Source: Sabellastarte sp. h YS-2021
Taxonomy: Eukaryota; Annelida; Polychaeta; Sabellida; Sabellidae
Direction: 5' to 3'
DNA: 64,000 nt
Assembly: GCA_964017235.1 (NCBI GenBank)
Contig: OZ024928.1
Span: 87,725,566 to 87,789,565, forward strand
Position 1 is the stretch's first letter. The number at the start of each line of letters is the position of its first letter. The translations under genes were made by a program, and so were the position numbers. Of the stretch, positions 62,043 to 64,000 are shown piece after piece. Under the pieces are notes generated by a model. That model saw only the letters and a list, made by a program, of their open reading frames with translations. It did no database searches and was not told the origin of the DNA.

Positions 62043-63150
62043 TTAAGTCATTCATCTACTTTTGGGAGAGCTTTCACATGGTGAAGTTTCAGACTCGTAG
62101 CTAATTACTCACCTACTGAAAATGAGTAAATGCGAATTATCTCTAAAAGTATTGCAGATAGCCAATTTTTCTCAAATAACTCATTCACCTACTTTTGGGA
62201 GAGCTTTTACTTGGTGAAGTTTCAGACCCATAGCTAATTACTCACCTACTGAAAATGAGTAAATGCGAATTATCGCTAAAAGTATTGCAGATAGCCAATT
62301 TTTCTCAAATAACTCATTCACCTACTTTTGGGAGAGCTTTCACTTGGTGAAGTTTCACACCCATAGCTAATTACTCACCTACTGAAAATGAGTAAATGCG
62401 AATTATCTCTAAAAGTATTGCAGATGGCCAATTTTTCTCAAAATAACTCATTCACCTACTTTTGGGAGAACTTTCACTTGGTGAAGTTTCACACCCATAG
62501 CTAATTACTCACCTACTTAAAATGAGTAAATGCGAATTATCTCTAAAAGTATTGCAGATAGCCAATTTTTCTCAAATAACTCATTCATCTACTTTTGGGA
62601 GAGCTTTCACATGGTGAAGTTTCAGACCCGTTGATAATTACTCACCTACTCAAAATGAGTAAATGCGAATTATCTCTTAAAAGTATTGTTCTTAGCCAAT
62701 TTTTCTCAAATAACTCATTCACCTACTTTTGGGAGAGCTTTCACATGGTGAAGTTTCAGACCCATAGCTAATTACTCACCTACTGAAAATGAGTAAATGC
62801 GAATTATCTCTTAAAAGTATTGTTCTTAGCCAATTTTTCTCAAATAACTCATTCATCTACTTTTGGGAGAGCTTTCACATGGTGAAGTTTCAGACCCGTT
62901 GATAATTACTCACCTACTCAAAATGAGTAAATGCGAATTATCTCTTAAAAGTATTGTTCTTAGCCAATTTTTCTCAAATAACTCATTCACCTACTTTTGG
63001 GAGAACTTTCACTTGGTGAAGTTTCACACCCATAGCTAATTACTCACCTACTCAAAATGAGTAAATGCGAATTATCGCTAAAAGTATTGCAGATAGCAAA
63101 TTTTTCTCAAATAACTCATTCACCTACTTTTGGGAGAGCTTTCACTTGTT
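62043..63150. repeat. ~131-bp tandem array (8-9 units)
   Basis: The unit has CACCTACTTTTGGGAGAGCT, TGGTGAAGTTTCAGACCCAT, AGCTAATTACTCACCTACT and AATGAGTAAATGCGAATTAT. The array ends abruptly in mid-unit at about 63150. Confidence 0.93.
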
Positions 63151-64000
63151 TATTAAAATATAATGCAAACATTTTGACGATCTGGTAAGTCTACCTTAAT
63201 ACTGTAACGGATTTTACATGACACTACATATTTCTAATTTATTTTCACTTATTATTCAGTCACATCTTGCAATAAGTGCCTTACAGTAGTTCACAAGGCA
63301 GTGACAGGTGGTTTTAATTTAGCATGTTCTTTTGTCTATAAACAAGGTAAAAACTTTTACAGAACAATGATAGCAATAAATAAAAGAAAGTCAAGTTGTT
63401 TGGCCTTAACTGCCTCTTAAAAGAGTGAGTCTGGTTAAATAACAGGCATTCTTGTTCCCTTATGTTTCAAACACAAAAGTCACAAAGACCCTTTCTTTAT
63501 TTATGACAGTCAAAAAAAACAATGATTCAGATATTGTAACCATTCCTTTTGTTTTTACATAAATAGAAAACAATAAAGGTCAATTGCAGGTATTCCAATT
63601 TTATACACCTTTTTTCACAGTACAGAAGACAGATCTTTCTTACATTTATTCATTGCAAAATATGATTCTACTTTTCTTTTTTATTTTAATCAAAACTAGG
63701 TTGGGTAAGCTATTGCAAAAGACTAAAATTTCAACTACTCTCTAAAGGAGAAACCTTTCTACACATAACTTCAAATCCAAACTTAGGGTCTCTCTTTTGC
63801 TAAATTAATGACTAAAATATATTTGATGAAATGGGAAACAAAAGAAAACACAAGATAATCATACATAAATTGCTCTCGCACAGATTGGCAACCATACTAA
63901 AATATTTCTACCGTTTTCTTCTTGTAGCTTTAAAAAAAGTTTCTTCGGTCTAAAATTAAGAACTGACAGGGTGACAAACATTTCATTGAACATGAAACAA
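63151..64000. other. AT-rich unique sequence, nothing recognised
   Basis: No repeat, ORF or convincing exon on either strand. It may be intron of the nuclear receptor gene if its 5' exons lie further right. Confidence 0.4.

Larger units (their letters stand above)
59886..63150. mobile_element. Array element with TATCTCCCGCC end, copy 2 in reverse orientation
   Basis: It starts TATCTCCCGCCGGCCGACCG and continues GGAGATTATAAAACGCATTC, the complement of the right end at 47640 in altered form. Its arrays (GCTAAGTGAGTAATAGCTAT, TATGTTGTTCAGCTACT) are the complement of those at 45.1-47.6 kb. A segment of about 890 bp (59958-60848) is repeated at 60934-61818. The outer part is a ~131-bp array. The far end is truncated at about 63150. 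Confidence 0.75.

Overview
The window is eukaryotic: spliced genes with GT-AG introns, AT-rich and gene-poor, and dominated by mobile elements and tandem arrays. It carries a UBAP1 homologue and a nuclear receptor, both animal-type genes. The repeat load (DIRS, PIF/Harbinger, tRNA-derived SINEs, LINEs, YqaJ-exonuclease relics and many hairpin-ended elements full of minisatellites) fits a marine invertebrate, most likely a mollusc such as a bivalve. That placement is inference. No database could be searched, so all family names rest on motifs read by eye.

Two real genes can be reconstructed, both on the minus strand. (1) A UBAP1-like ESCRT-I subunit (1929-4760): four coding exons with consistent phases, an ATG in strong Kozak context, the N-terminal UMA domain and the conserved FDP/DPFD/LELKT box. 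Its C-terminal ubiquitin-binding exons lie beyond the left edge. (2) The ligand-binding domain of a divergent nuclear receptor (39866-44375): four exons joined by three phase-1 introns, running from helix 3 to the stop codon. Its DNA-binding domain is not found in the window.

Between 5 and 27 kb lies a transposon graveyard. It holds a truncated array element (5.1-6.6 kb), a foldback element with nested inverted repeats (7021-8273), and two copies of a DNA transposon ending in CCCAGCAGGCAC (8903-11639 and 17434-19480). Each of these two copies carries a different younger insertion, and the other copy shows the empty site. There is also a PIF/Harbinger relic with a MADF gene and a convergent transposase, a YqaJ exonuclease relic, two internally deleted DIRS retrotransposons on the minus strand, a LINE inside one of them, and SINEs.

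From 27 to 63 kb nearly everything outside the receptor exons is array-bearing elements. At least six types can be told apart by their terminal palindromes. Their bodies are 130-155 bp tandem units, trimers of about 432 bp, or modules of about 340 bp. They are nested in each other: the same 4.2-4.5 kb element (32769-36938 and 54724-59192) sits in two different host elements. They also share units: one repeat of about 142 bp occurs in elements with different ends. A common sentence-like skeleton (a TTTGAATT core, then TTTTTGAG, then TCCGGAAA, then GGACGGACA) recurs across several of them. I consider this the most likely under-described system in the window.
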